Shown in pieces: positions 43,905 to 57,337 of a stretch of DNA of 64,000 bases. The stretch is from contig CM018032.1 in the NCBI GenBank assembly GCA_008638375.1, positions 51,482,501 through 51,546,500 of the forward strand. Direction: 5' to 3'. Under the pieces are notes generated by a model. It worked only from the letters and a program-made list of their open reading frames with translations. It was not told where the DNA came from and searched no databases. Every line of letters begins with the position of its first letter. Positions within the stretch are counted from its first letter, which is position 1. The translations under genes were made by a program, and so were the position numbers. The stretch is from Nyssa sinensis (Eukaryota; Streptophyta; Magnoliopsida; Cornales; Nyssaceae).

Positions 43905-45740
43905 TTGCCCCTTAGTGTATAATTTCATTATTTTTGGGCTGGATAAGGAGCAGAACACGTTTATGGAGAGAAAAGGAGAAAAAACCCTAGGTTCTCCAAG
44001 GTCGGGATTCTTGCGAGACTTCCTTCTAGGAAGTTATTCCTCTCATCAATATCTATATTCTCACCGATCGGTTCGGTTGAGTAGTGAGCACAACTTCCCC
44101 GGTTTGAGAAAAATCATTCTAGGTATGATATCTTGCTAAGTTAGGAATATGTTTGAGTTTCTTTGCTTTTATATGTGTTGTTTGAGTGTTTAAGGTGTTT
44201 ATTTGATGTTAGGAAAGCACTTAGAAGGTAGTTGCTTTGAAAAATTTAAAGTTGGTAGTTTAGGTGTTTATGTGTTCTTTGAGTTATTTGATGATTTATT
44301 GCTATAAGGATGATATACCTTGCCTATGTGTTTAGATTGACATATATTGACTTATATTCATGTTGATTTATCTTATGTTTTGAGAGAAATGATTGTTTGA
44401 TACATTGGTGTTTTATGAAATCATGTGATCTTTGTGAAATTATAAAATTGAGAAAATATGGCTTAAGTATGTGTTTAAATGGATGGTTTGTGGGACATGT
44501 TCATGTAAGAGAAATTAGGGATTATGAAGTTATAATTATGTTGGGCATAATGTATGACTTGAGTTAAATCCCATGCATATGATGAATTACTATATTGAAG
44601 TTGCATAATGAAATTATGGCATTTTGGCATATTGTGAAATCCTTCGAGGTATGGCGTGAGTGGAGCACTTGGTGCTATGCATTATGAGGGTCTAGATCCT
44701 ATGGTGAAAAACCCAAAATTGGCCATTTGGTACTCGCAAGCCAAACGGGGTCCGGACCATGAAGCGAGACATATATTGGTACTTGCATGCCAACGGGGAA
44801 GGACCGTGAAGCGAGACATGAGTGGCATAGAGTTGCATATGTGCGTCATGAAGTAGACATTGCATGGGATTGGGGGATATAGGACTATAGTTTTTAGAAT
44901 GTACACTTGCACATGCCATGTCTTAAACTTGTTTCTAGTCTTAGCATTATATTATACTAGTTGTCGAGCTGACCCATTCGTGGGATATCATATTTCAAAT
45001 GAGGCCCCAGGTGCTTGAGACTTCTTTGAGTCTTGAAGAAAAGGAAGGAAATGGATTATGTAGAAGATTTTACCCTTGGGGTATATTTTGATTTGTATGA
45101 GGGCATAAGCCCCAAAACTCATGTAATGAATTTGTAATAGCCTTGTGTATTGTGAACAAAGTGGGCAAGGCCCTATGGTTGTAATTAATATGATGATGTG
45201 ATATTTTAAGTTCCAAAGCATATGTGTGTGTGTGGAGAAATACATAATTAGAATGATTTATGCTTGAATTATGTAAATTGTGGCCACTGAGTGAGGGTGG
45301 GTTGTTTACATATTTATATATATGGATATTGTGAAAATTAGGTGGGAAAAATGCTTAGAAAAACAAAGGAGGTTATGTCCAAATTTTTAGAAAATTAAAG
45401 CATTAGATAAGCGTGTAAACACCCTTTAAAAGGGGTGAGAAAAGTGCTTAAAATGGGGGTTTAGAAACCTTTAAGGAATAGGCCAAAAATGGGAGAAAAG
45501 AGGCCTTCAAAACTTGGAAAAAAAAGGTCACAAAATGGAGAAAATTTGGGGCAGCAAACAGAGAAATTCAGTCTCTGTAAATACACTATTGCTACAGTGT
45601 TTTTGCAGGAAAAAAAAATCAAAAAAACCAAGTTCAGGCATGCCAGCCGTCCCTACCGAGCGCCAGCGAGCACGCCGCATGCGTACCGCGCCCTGCTGCA
45701 CGCCCACTATTTGCCCACTGTCATGATATGTTGCCTAGCC

Positions 45741-48700
45741 TATCACGCCCCGAATTCCAGCGAACTCGAGGCGCGAGTAACGCGACAAAAGAAAATAAAA
45801 ATAATAAAGAAATAAAGACGATTAAGTATAATTACATACATTCCGTACACTATTCTGATACATACACAAGGCCTGGTTCACTTGTTCACAACATACAAAA
45901 TAAGATACAATCTCGGGCTTATGCCCTTATACAATATCAAAAGCGCCCCCTTGGGCCTAACATAGTCCCTAATCAAATCATCTCCACGTCTCGTACAGCT
46001 GGGACATCATCTGAAATGTTTGCCCCACTAAAGGGGTCAGCTCAACATGCTGGTACAATATAATGCTAATGCAAGAAACAAAACTAAGGTCGTGGCATGT
46101 GCAAGTGTACAGTCATTTCTATATGGCATTCGATATCATGATGGCAGTATATGAACAGTATATAATATATGAGCAGTATGCGTGACACACCCATGCAACT
46201 CTATACCACCCATGTCTCATGATACGGCCCTTCCCCGCTGGCACGAGTACCGCCGACTATGTCTCGCTTCACGGTCCGGAATCCGTCAGGCTCGCAAGTA
46301 CCTAATGGCCGATTTTGGGTTTTTCACCACAGGATCTGCACCCTCATAATGCAAAGCACCAAGTGCTTGACTCACGCCATGTCCAAGGAATCACACTATG
46401 CCAATATGCTCTGATTTCATCATGTCATAATATAATCTCAGTGATGCATCTCATTCATACATAAAGCATGCTTTCAAGTATATATTTCATAATGTCAACA
46501 GTCCTCAAAGCATATAATCCACACACTACTCTAACATATGCGATATACACATAATCATCATCCACATCATCACCCAACTTTAACAAGATAGCATGAAGCA
46601 CATAAGCATGTGAACAATCGAGCAAACATGTAAACAATCAAGGCAGCAGAACAAGTATTCCTAATCTCAATCCTATTTCTTACTTAGCACAATATATCGT
46701 ACCTGATAATCGATTTCAAACAGGGAAAGTATACTCGTAGTAAAGTGAAATCACTGTAAGAACACCAAAGGTTAGGTCACCTTCTCTTTGCCTTTCCGCG
46801 TCCCTAAAATCATAACATGAGACTCAGTTCAATTGTCACTTGAATTATGCTATTCATCAAATTTTATGTCTTTATTTTATAAGTTTCTATTTTGTCAAAT
46901 TAAACTCTACTATTGTGTCCGAAACGTCGAAGAAAATAGGTTTAAGCTTTCGTGGAATTCAATTCGGGTATTCTAGCTTAAAAGGGCAAAATGGTCATTT
47001 TACCCTTTACGGGTCTTCACATTTCAAGGCTTCTTTTCACAAATTGGACTCCACGGTTGAGTCCGGAATGCTCGAAATAATAAAGTTTCACTATTTGTTT
47101 ACTTAATTTGGAGTTCGTTTGACTGTGTTTCAATTCAGGGGCATTTTAGTAATTTTAAAGATTACTACGGGTCTTTTATTTTTTGAGACCCCGTCTCGTA
47201 AAACGGACCTCACCATTGGCCTCAGAATGGCCGAGATAGTCAAAATACACTAATGACTTGTCCCATTTGGACTCCGGGTTATTTTAGAGTATTTAAATAA
47301 TTAAATTAATTAATTTAATTATTATTTTATTAATATTTAAATCTGGTGGGTCTAATTGTAATTTCTCCAAAGTTTAGGGGTTAAAATGTAATTTTTGAAA
47401 GTTCAGGGTCAAGTTTGTAATTTTTTAAAAGTCTAGGGGCAATTCTGTAATTTTGAAAAGCCTTATTCCATATCCGGATAACCAAACAGGGATCAGACCA
47501 GAACAGGGATAGGATATCCCTGTTCCTGTTTCAATTTTAATTTTTCAATTTCTTAACCTTGTAACCAAACGGCCTTATTTGGTTTTTAATTTAAAACCTC
47601 AGACCGACACGTGGCAGGGGCGGTTCAGCCCCGCCCGAACCGGACCCGAACCAACCCGACCCAGGCCCGGAACAGTCCCCTTCTTCCCCCCGTTTTTCCG
47701 GTGATGCACAGTAGGGTTCCGGCGCCTTCTTCGGCGCCGGCGACCGTTTTTCGGTGGATTTTCAATGTTTCCAAAATGTCATTTTCTTCCATTTTTCCCC
47801 TAGATTCCTTTTCTAAAGTTAGTTTTTGATTTGGCCCTTTGGATTTTCACGAAAATGGGAAAATCAGTGGCTCCGGCCAATTGAGATTCTCCATTTTCGA
47901 GCTTGTCCCCTCACTGGTTTTGGTTCATTCAAACTCCAAATGGTTTATGCACCTTAAGGGGTTATTTTCCCATCATCCTAATCTAATTTAACACATAAAA
48001 TATCAAACCCAACACCCCATGGCCGTGACCTGCAACTGGGTCTTATCCCCTCATTTTTTAACCATTTTCTTTCATTCTTTTTGCAAATTAAACTCTACAA
48101 CATGCTCTTCAAGACCCTATGCATAAAATTAATTAACATGCTTTAAAAAAAAAAAAAGAACAGAACTGGGTCACTTACGGGTTTTTCTGAGTTTTTCTCT
48201 CTCTAGCCGTGCAGCTCTTTCACCCTCTGGTTCCAAGCTTGATTCAAGCTCCCAAAATCTCTTCTCCTTTCAGAACTCTCTCCCTCTCTTGCTTTCTGTT
48301 TTTCTTTCCTTTCTCACCTCCCAACCGAGACCATCATATACCCTAACACATCAAGTCTCTCACGTTCCCCCACCACCAGCCACTTTTCTTGACCCTTTTC
48401 TCTCTGTTTTAGCCAGCCTTGTTCTTCCCCAAATGCAGCCTTGCATTAAATGCAAAGCTGCCCCTATACATGCCTATATATATATATATATATATACTCA
48501 TCACACACACACTAAATACACACACAGCCGACACCTCACACACACTAGTTCGGTTGCAACCACACACACACATCCGTCCAGTTACACACACACACACTGC
48601 ACTGTTACACACAATTATACATACCCATATACACATGCATGCACATATAATATTCTACACATACCTACACATACATACTATACATATATATGATCCTTAT

Positions 48701-48787
48701 GCACCAAAATTAATAATAATAATAAAAATAAAAATCTAATAACCAAGGAAAATTCTTATAAAAAAAAAAAAATTTCGGGTTATTACA
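45741..48787 (-). mobile_element. solo LTR, family F (copy F4), nested in G1
   Basis: Ends are TATCACGCCCCGAATTCC (TG mutated to TA) and TTTCGGGTTATTACA. The target duplication is TAGCC at 45736-45740 and 48788-48792. Length is 3047 bp. It carries the shared F/G core (45990-46410), the G-box and C-rich block (47605-47672) and a TA/CA microsatellite near the sense 5' end. No coding domain is seen. Confidence 0.93.
47605..47672. promoter_or_regulatory. G-box plus C-rich (quadruplex complement) tract in F4
   Basis: CGACACGTGGCAGG, with CACGTG at 47608-47613, is followed by CCCGAACCGGACCCGAACC. The arrangement is as in F1, F2 and F5. Confidence 0.55.
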
Positions 48788-49361
48788 TAGCCCTTGACAC
48801 CCTTGACACCAGCCCCTTTTGGCTACCTTTTTGAGCCATTTTTGGGTACCTTTTGGGACCATGTTTGGGCCATGTTTGGCCACCTTTTTTGGGCTATTTT
48901 GGTAACCTTTTTGGGCCATGTTTGGCTACTTACATGGGCTATGTTAGGCCCCCTTCCTTAGACAATTTTTGGTGGACTTCTTGGCCAATCCTTGGACTAT
49001 ACCTTAGGGTATGTTGAGACCCATTTGGGCCATCATTTCAAGGCATTTTTAGAAATGCTTTGAGATTATTTTGGGAGTTATTTTTGGAATATGACTTAAA
49101 CCGATTTAAACATTAATTGGATGGGATATGTAAGTAACCTTAGAAAACCATTTTATTCATGTTAAAATAACAAGTGTTTAATTTTAATTTTGGGAAAAAC
49201 TTGAGAAAATAATAAGGGAGATTCAACTAAATCTATTTAATTATCATTTATTAATTTCTTTTAATTTCCTTTCACTCACTCCCAGGGTTGTGGAAATTCG
49301 GGGCGTGACAGTTCGTAATTCTAGGAATATGAGATCTAAACGGTTAGGATCTCAAAATCTT

Positions 49362-49493
49362 GAGGTAGAACTCCCTATTACCCTTTCATCTCCACTACTA
49401 TCACTCTCTCTTTCGGACTCAAGGACATTGCCACTTTCCTCAGTATCTTCGAGAGATGTCGTTCCCTCCTCGTCACGAGACATCTTAGAAGAA
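49362..49493 (-). pseudogene. short acidic Ser/Glu-rich ORF, 43 aa
   Basis: It starts MSRDEEGTTSLEDTEESG and stops after TSRF. It is highly acidic and Ser-rich, like the N-terminus of the gene at 62483, but no domain is visible. It lies just right of the G1 insertion site, with the relic at 43293-43475 on the other side in a different frame. It may be the start of a gene broken by G1 and by frame decay. Confidence 0.22.
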
Positions 49494-49626
49494 AAAAAAA
49501 TAGCAGAAAAAGAGTACAGAAAATAGACTTACATGAAAAGACTCTTGAAGCAAAAAAACTTGGAAGTAAGCGGCAATGGCGCCAAGATAGGAAAGGCCAA
49601 AAGGTGAGTTATGCAGTCAAGACTGT

Positions 49627-49638
49627 CTATTTATAAGG
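49627..49638 (-). promoter_or_regulatory. TATA box, minus strand
   Basis: CCTTATAAATAG lies about 140 bp upstream of the ATG of the acidic ORF at 49493. Confidence 0.35.
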
Positions 49639-51839
49639 ATGGGTAAGCGAGAAATTAAAAAAACATCTCTTTGTATCAAACGGCGAAAAGACGACAACTG
49701 ACACAAATGCCTAAGATGATAGAAGCTTAGGCAACAACATTAATTGAAGACGTGACTGGCAAGAACTTGACCCTCCACATAGGAATTTTCACTCTAACTA
49801 AAGGATTCCATCCAAATAGATAGGTCTCCCGGCTTAGAGGTTTTTTCCTAGCAAAGCAATCAAGAGGGCTCACTCTTGTGAGAAAAGGCCATCTAGACAA
49901 AAGGTGTCCTTCCAACTCTTGATACAAAAGTGACAAGGACATGAGACATATGTACGTAAGGGCATAATTTCACCCAATGAATGTAACCATGCCACATGTT
50001 TGGCTAAAGAAAAAATAACCACACACCCTTGCTTGGGGATGTTTGAACAAAAGTTGAAAGTTAATGAGCCTAAACTAAAACTGGATTTTTCCAGACTAAC
50101 ATAATAGTCAATTTAGGTTGGACAATATCCTAACCATGACCTCAATATAGGAATACAAACAACAAGGATCCCCTGACTTAGTCAGCCTTATTTAAATATT
50201 CACAAGGTGTGAAATAATTCCAATCCCACAATAATCGGTGGTATAACAGCATTATAGGTGTCATCCATGGCCCATTAGCCTCCCCCACGATTAGAGAGTT
50301 ACTTGCAATCAAGGACATGTTCTCCCCACGACAAGTTGGCTACTTAAACATACATACTCACACCGATGAGGTATGAAAAATCTTATGCTCGTAACCCTAA
50401 CCTTCTTGCTTTTTTTTTTTTTACTTCCTCAAGCAACTATATTGACTTGACCATCGGATAGATCTTGACAGGCACCACATCGGTATCCTCTCCTTTTCTC
50501 GATAGTTTTTCCTTGAATTGCAAGAAGTCGTATTATTTGTGGAGATTTTTCCCACACAAAATTTAAGTAAAAACTAGTGAAATTGTTGAGATGTGTAGGT
50601 GAGTGTAATTTACTCTAATATAGAAACTTAGATAATATTGTATATATACATAGTGGCGCTATCTTACCATGAAACTATCACCAAGATTTTAGAATTTATG
50701 TGAGATTCATTCAATACTCAATGTTAGTGACAATGAAACTAATGATCATTGTCACTTACTATGTTTTTTATGTCGCTTGATAGTAGTAGTAGTTAATAAA
50801 AATTGAGTAACACTATCCTTTTAAAATTATTATTTCAAATAACGTGACATTAAAATAACACAAAAATTTTAACAATAATTTAAATCATGTATTTAATGTT
50901 ATTACGTTGTTGCTGTATCATTTGGGATAAAAAAAAATGAGATAAATTATTAGGATTTGTAGTGACAAAAGTTGGATGTTGAGATATTAATGCAGCACAG
51001 GTCGTAGTCTACGTGGAAAGTTGTTTCTGCAACGGACCATGGAGTAGGTCCACGGCCATCCCTCCGATTAAATTAATTAATTAATTAAAGCAACGACCAG
51101 TCTTTTGGAAGCATTATATTGCAATGGTAACTTTTTGTTTTCTTCTTCTCACTTATACTTTGCTTCTTTCAAAGATTCAAACCCTCCAGTTTATTTATTT
51201 TTTACTTTCCTCATTGATTAGTTATTTATAATCATAGTGTCACGCCCCGGATTTCTACGAACCCGAGGAGCGACTAAACGAAATAAAAGAAAAGAAATGA
51301 CAATTCAGTAAATTTAATTGAAATATCCCTTATTATTCTTCAAATTTTTCCCCCAATATTAAAATTAAATGCTTGTCCCACTTAATGCTCCAATCAATTT
51401 AAATCATGTTTAAAAATGGTCCTTAAAATAGCCTTAAAGTATCTCCAAAAATCTCCCTAAAGTGATGTCTCGGATGACTCCAAAATGTCCTAGGACATAG
51501 TCAAAAGATGGTCAAATATCAGCCCAAGTTTGGTCCTAGTGGATGCCCAAATGTGGTCTTGAAATCTAGGTCACAACATGGCCAAAACATGACCCAAAAA
51601 GGTCCCTAAAACAGCCCAAAGTGGGGCCCAAACATGGCCCAAAAATTGGCCAAACATGGCCCAAAATAGTGTCCAAATATAGCCCAAAAAGTGTCCAAAA
51701 AATGTCTCCAAAAGGTGGCCAAAAGGTTGGCGAAACAGGGCGGGACAACAGCTTGTAGCAACAGGTGGGGCAGCATGGCAGCAGGGCAGGCACGCGCGAG
51801 GAGGGCGCAGGCAGTAGGGCGCGCGGGCAGTGGCTGGGC

Positions 51840-54800
51840 TGTCACGACCCGAAACCCACCCTCTGCGGATCTCGTGTCGCGGGGCCAACCCGAAGGCCGT
51901 CCCTACTTTTCCATTCCTGTATCATAGTACTAATATACAATGTACTAAAAATTTTAAACAATGAACAGCGGAAGTCTTTATCAATTACAGTAATCCAGCG
52001 GAAGTCTTTTAAATAAATTAAACAGCAGAAGTCTATTAAATACATGACATAGTTCTACATAAGACAAAATGAGAACTAAACGTAACCAGCACCCGGGGGT
52101 GGTGAATACATGGGAGAACTAACATAGACTGATACAGTACTTCAAAATGTCCCATTACGCTCTCAGACTCCTACTGGGGTCTCGCAGCGTCATCACCTGA
52201 AATGGGGGGTAAGTGGGGTGGAATGAGCTATGAAGCTCAGCAAGTAAACCAAATCTCCGACACTGGTATCGATGATTATAAAGAACATGAATCCATGAAT
52301 AACAATATGATAGCCAATCATAAGAAGTAAGATGTTGTGATAGCCAATGAGAACGGTTGCCATGATGGCCAATGAATAGTGGGGTCACAATATACAATCA
52401 GGAGTAATGAATAAGCAGTGATAAAGATTTCTCAACAATAACCTGTCACAATAAAGGTACTGCCGCAATAAAACGATTACAGTCAAACCAATGAACAATA
52501 TAAGATAACCCACAAGAAACAGTAACCATTCAACAATATATCCATAACAATAATCCAATCGAGATGCTTATAATCTGTAGTAGGGGATGGCAGTCCCTCT
52601 TCGTATTTCGAGGCCCGGCATACCTCTCAGTTAAACTCACATCTTTTGCCACACGTCCGTTCACGGACTAGTTTGTCATAGAAGCATCGGATGGATGTTG
52701 TGACTGAGCACAACTCCAGCATTTATAACATAGCATGATCATTTGTGATTCCATAGGAGTATGAAAATGGAATATCATATATACAGTAAAGCATAACAGT
52801 AAGCCTTTCAAGGCACGGTTCAATATGATAACAATAGTACAATAGTCAATCAATGTCCACAAGATAGAACAATATCACATTGTGGATAGCAATAACATGA
52901 AGTACTTTCAAGAGTACAAGTTTGGCAGTAATGAATAAACTTGGCTTGGGGATACCATATGCAAGAGAAAGTGATCCACTTACCTCTATCGTGATTCTAT
53001 CTCAGAAATCCGTGAGTGTACCTTTGCCTTTCGAGTTTCCTATATATCAGTGAATACGTTTCAGAATAAATGCTATTCATCAAATTTTATGCCTTTCTAT
53101 CATAAGTATTTCAAATACTATTTTAGACTTTACCATTGAGTCCGGAATGCCGAAGAAAGTCGGTTTAGGCTTTCGCGGAATTCCATTTGGACTTTTGTAC
53201 TAAAAAGGGCAAAATGGTCATTTTGCACTTTTACGGTATTTTATCCTTTGGGGTTTTGTCTCGTAAAACGGACCCCACCATTGGACTCAGAATGTCCGAG
53301 ATAATAATTTTTGACTATTCATTTGCAGCGTTTGGACTTCGTTTGACCTATATTTGAAATAGGGGCATTATTGTAAAAATTAATATTTAATTAATTTTCC
53401 TGTTTGGGCCTTAGTGGAATTTCTTTAAACATTTGGGGCCGGTTCATAATTTCCTAAAGCTGCGGTCTGAACCAGTTGGTTCATCAGTCAAAACCCTAAA
53501 CCGGCCTGATCTCTTACTGAACTAACCGGTTCACCTTATTTTGAAAACCGGATTTCAATAACCCTGTTTTCCTATCCTATCCATGGTTTGGATAACCCCA
53601 AACCCAATTCTATTTATTATCCCTGCAACCAAACAGCCCCAAATCCATTTAAAAAACTAAATAGAACGACACAGTTTCATGCCCCGTTTCATATCCGGTC
53701 GGGTCCCGACCCAATCCGAACCCGGATCCGGTCTAGATTTAACCCGATAGCCCCCACGACTTTCCGGTCGTCTTCCCCACTGCTCCGGTAGGGTTCCAGT
53801 GGTGAACAGTCGTCTTCTCCGGCGACTGTCACCAATTTTTGACAGTTTTTCCTCCCGTTTTAAATGCCATTCTCTTCCCTTCTTCCCAAGGATTTCAAAT
53901 CCACCCTCGGTTTCCATTGAATCCCTCCCCATCTCCACGAATAGGGGTTTAAACATCTCCGGCCGATTCTCCAGCCAAGTCATATTTTCCATTTTCTTGG
54001 CGTTTTGATCACTGTTTTGGCTCTAAATTTCTTCTAATGTGTTTCTGCACTTGTGTAGGTTATTTCTAGAAACTTAAAACAAGTTTTGAGCCTAGATTTT
54101 CATAAAACCCGTGATTATTCAATACACCTGCAACTCAGTTTTTCTCTTTCGGTTCTACACCATTTAACCTGATTCTTTTTGCAAATTAACCTATAGATCA
54201 TGCAGATTCGAACCCTATTATTTAAACAACCTATCATGCTTTTAAATTTGAAAACTGAGGCAAACCCACTTACTTGCAAAATTCTGATTTCTTCTTGTTT
54301 CTTCTTCTTCCCTCTTCTGGTTTCACTGGTTCACTTCTATCCCTTCTCCATAAGTTATTTCCAACCTTTGGACAGTGTTCACGGCCCTCCAACCTCTCTG
54401 TTTTCTTTTCTTTTCATGTAATACATACACATATATATAGGTATATATGCCTTACACGACACACCACCGCCTCTCTCAGTTCTCTCTCTTGATTCTCCCC
54501 CCTTCTAGAGCCCCTTTTCTTGACCAAGAATTCTGATTTCCCTCTCCCAAATGTAACTTTACATTTAATTTGTGTAGGATATTTGTGTATATGTAATATA
54601 TATATAATATATATATATATATCACACACACACACCTCACTCAACCGACACACACACACACATAGCACTGATATGTTATTGCTTGGAAGCTTCCCTTCCC
54701 CTTTTTTTTTATTTTAAATTACTTGTATTTACATACATAATACATTACATTATACATATATACATATAAAATACATATTTCTTATACATGTATTTATAAC

Positions 54801-55053
54801 CGTATAAATACGTATAACTGTATTTTTAGTCACGTACACATACACTAATATTTCGTGAACTATGCATGTGTACGTACGTATGCATGCATGGGTTGCATGC
54901 ATGCATGCTTTTCGAGGTAAGGTTCTGAGTTGCTCAGGTACTACCCGACACTGTACATACGATAAAATAATATAGAGCTCTAAACAGACCATGTTACGCT
55001 ATTCAATCAACTTACCTCGGTATATGTGTCGTATCCCGGGTCGGGATATCACA
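51840..55053 (-). mobile_element. solo LTR, family E (copy E2), nested in G2
   Basis: Ends are TGTCACGACCCGAAACCC and CCGGGTCGGGATATCACA. The target duplication is TGGGC at 51835-51839 and 55054-55058. Length is 3214 bp. It supplies the uninterrupted reference for E1, including the empty F1 site near 52761. No coding domain is seen. Confidence 0.93.
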
Positions 55054-56814
55054 TGGGCAGTCCAGGTCTGACTCTGAAACTACTGCAACTTGATTTTTCT
55101 GATTTCCTGCATTTTTACTGTAGAAACAATAGAAATACTACAAGCAAATCTCTCTGTTGGCTGCCCCAAAATTTCCCATTTTGTGTCCCCTTTTTCCCAA
55201 GCTTTTCAAGCCCTTTTCCATCCATTTTCAACCTAATTTTCCTTAATTTCAAAACCCCAATTTTAAGCATTTTTCTCACTCATTTAAGAGGTGTTTTACA
55301 CACTTATTTTTCACTTTATTTTCCAAAATTTTGGGCATAGTTTCCGTTGTTTTTCCAAGGCTTTTTGGGCATAGTTTCCTTTGTTTTTCTAAGGCTTTTC
55401 CACCTAATTTTCACAACATGTATTAATATAAATTCACCAACAACCCACCCTCATAGGGTGGCCACAATTCCATCCAACCAAAACATGCATTCTCCATATC
55501 CAACATATCCATGTAAAATATAGTTAAACTACAATCATTATACATTCATTTGATTCACAACTCATGCATATTAAAATGGCCCAAGGCCTAAAGTTTACAA
55601 CTTGTTCCAATACAAAACAAAATAAATTGGGCTTATGCCCATACATCCAAAAAGTGCCCCAAGGGCCAAATCTTCAATTTAGTCCATGTCTTCCCATCCT
55701 TCAAGACTTGAAGAAGTCTCAAGTAACCGGGGTCTCATCTGAAATATATTGCCCACGAATGGGTCAGCTCAACTGCTGGTATAATGTAATACTAAGACTA
55801 GAAACAAATTCAAGGGGCATGTGCAAGTGTACAGTTCAAGATTATAATACCATTTTCCCCCAATGCTATGCAATGTCTATATGCGTGACACACACATGAA
55901 ACTCTATGCCACCCATGTCTCATGATACGGTCCTTCCTCGCTGGCATGAGTACCGCCACGTATGTCTCCTTTTCGGTATGTCCTTGATGGAAAAGAGTAC
56001 CAACAGCCGAATTTTGGGTTTTTCACCACAGGATCTACACTCTCATAATGTCCAGCACCTCGTGCTGACCCACACCATGTTTCCAAGGAATCACATTATG
56101 CCAAGATGCCATGATTTCATCATGCAAGTTCAATGTGACAAATGATCAAACACATGGTGTCCCTTATCCCAAATCATATAACTCATTTCATGAAAGTTAA
56201 ATTTAAACTTCAAGGCATCACCCTCACAACATATATACATCATAATTGAATATGTCCATACTTATGTAAAGCACAAGTCTCACAATTTCAACAAATTCAT
56301 AAGGGACATAGATTTCTATTAAACATAAAAGCATCAAATCATCACATGGCCCAACCAAAAGGTGTGTCAATAATTACATGGGTTGACAATCTCATGGCAC
56401 AATTCTATCTATCAAATACACACCAAACAAGGCAAGAAATCACCCAAAATCAACAAGAACAAAAATACTCCTAAACTTCCAACTCTAGGCTTTTCAAAGG
56501 AGCTACTTCCTAAGTGATCTCCTAACCTTAGATATAAATTTACAGTAATTCAAATACATGTAAAAACACAAAGGAACTTGAATCTATTGCTAGCTTAGCA
56601 ATACATCATACCTAAAATAAATTTTTCTTGAACTGCGGTGGCTGTGTTTGCTGGAATGCCAAACTGTTCAGTGAGGATATAGTAATCATGGAGACAAATA
56701 ACTTCTCAGAAGGAAGTTTGGCCAAAATCCTACTCGAAATATGTGTTTCGGCAGCTTGAATTCTTGAATTTCTAGGGCTTTTCTCACTCTCTCTCTCTAT
56801 AAGAACATGAAAGG

Positions 56815-56846
56815 CTGGAGATACAGAATGATTTCTGTATCTCCAG
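56815..56846. repeat. perfect 14-bp hairpin in the G2 leader region
   Basis: CTGGAGATACAGAA, TGAT, TTCTGTATCTCCAG. It lies just downstream of the G2 TATA box in sense orientation, so it would be in the transcript leader. G1 lacks it. Confidence 0.85.
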
Positions 56847-56860
56847 CTCACTGAGGCTTC

Positions 56861-56870
56861 CATTTATAGT
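56861..56870 (-). promoter_or_regulatory. TATA box of G2 LTR
   Basis: ACTATAAATG on the minus strand is the counterpart of the G1 box at 43895-43904. Confidence 0.55.
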
Positions 56871-57337
56871 GAGGGGTCAAAGGAGGCAAGGGAAAATGAC
56901 CATTTTGCCCTTAATGAGCCCAAAAACCCCGTTACTCTACAACTCATTCCTAAACGCTTCAATTTGAGATTCCTTTTTATCCAATATTCATAAAATTATT
57001 TTAAATAAAAACTCTTAGAAGAAAACATTTTCATTTGAGGTCGGTTTAGGCCCGTTCCACCCGGACCACACGGATGCCCTTTTTGTCCAATTTTGAAACA
57101 GTTCCCGTTTTGGCTCAATTTCGAACAGCAGTTACCTCATAATATTCCAAGCATATTTCTCTTCTATGACACACTCCAAATATGTCTCTAAACATGTCAT
57201 ACAGTGAAAACAATGCATGAAAATGCTTTACTGGCAAAACCGTGCATGAGATATGTCCTACCGACAAACCGTGCAGGGAATAATGCCCTACCAGCAAAAC
57301 GAAATTTTTTTCTCATTTTTCAAATCTCTACACATAG

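Larger units (their letters stand above)
43476..49310 (+). mobile_element. solo LTR, family G (copy G1), interrupted by F4
   Basis: Ends are TGTAGAGATCTGAAAAATG and GAAATTCGGGGCGTGACA. The target duplication is GTTCG at 43471-43475 and 49311-49315. Net length without F4 is about 2.78 kb. A TATA box (ACTATAAATA) at 43895-43904 supports the plus orientation. It shares a core with family F at 44630-45000. A GC-rich patch lies just left of F4 (45640-45735). No coding domain is seen. Confidence 0.9.
49316..51232. other. non-repeat stretch between G1 and G2, possible gene flanks
   Basis: No long supported gene is found. The left end holds the acidic minus-strand ORF at 49362-49493 with a TATA box upstream of it. 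The right end (about 51000-51237), when the later insertions are left out, runs directly into the leader of the small gene at 61004, so it is the likely upstream region of that gene. The middle is AT-rich and featureless to the eye. Confidence 0.4.
51238..57332 (-). mobile_element. solo LTR, family G (copy G2), interrupted by E2
   Basis: Ends are TGTCACGCCCCGGATTTC and AAATCTCTACA. The target duplication is CATAG at 51233-51237 and 57333-57337. Net length without E2 is about 2.88 kb. The left part carries degenerate GGCCCAAAATAG-type repeats, mirrored in G1 at 48800-48930. The right part holds a minus-strand TATA box and the shared F/G core (55720-56110). No coding domain is seen. Confidence 0.9.

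Noticed and set aside
43810..44139. 109-codon ORF in G1
   Set aside because: It spans the TATA box and upstream sequence of the LTR and is not conserved in G2.
49290..49526. 78-codon plus-strand ORF
   Set aside because: It starts inside G1 and crosses its border and target duplication, so it cannot predate the insertion.
49494..49532. Leader intron upstream of the acidic ORF at 49493
   Set aside because: GTAAGT and TTCTAAG occur in order on the minus strand, but the distance is only about 39 nt, too short for a plant intron.
56612..56863. 83-codon minus-strand ORF downstream of the G2 TATA box
   Set aside because: It has no counterpart in G1 at the same place and no recognisable domain, so it is likely a chance frame in the LTR leader.
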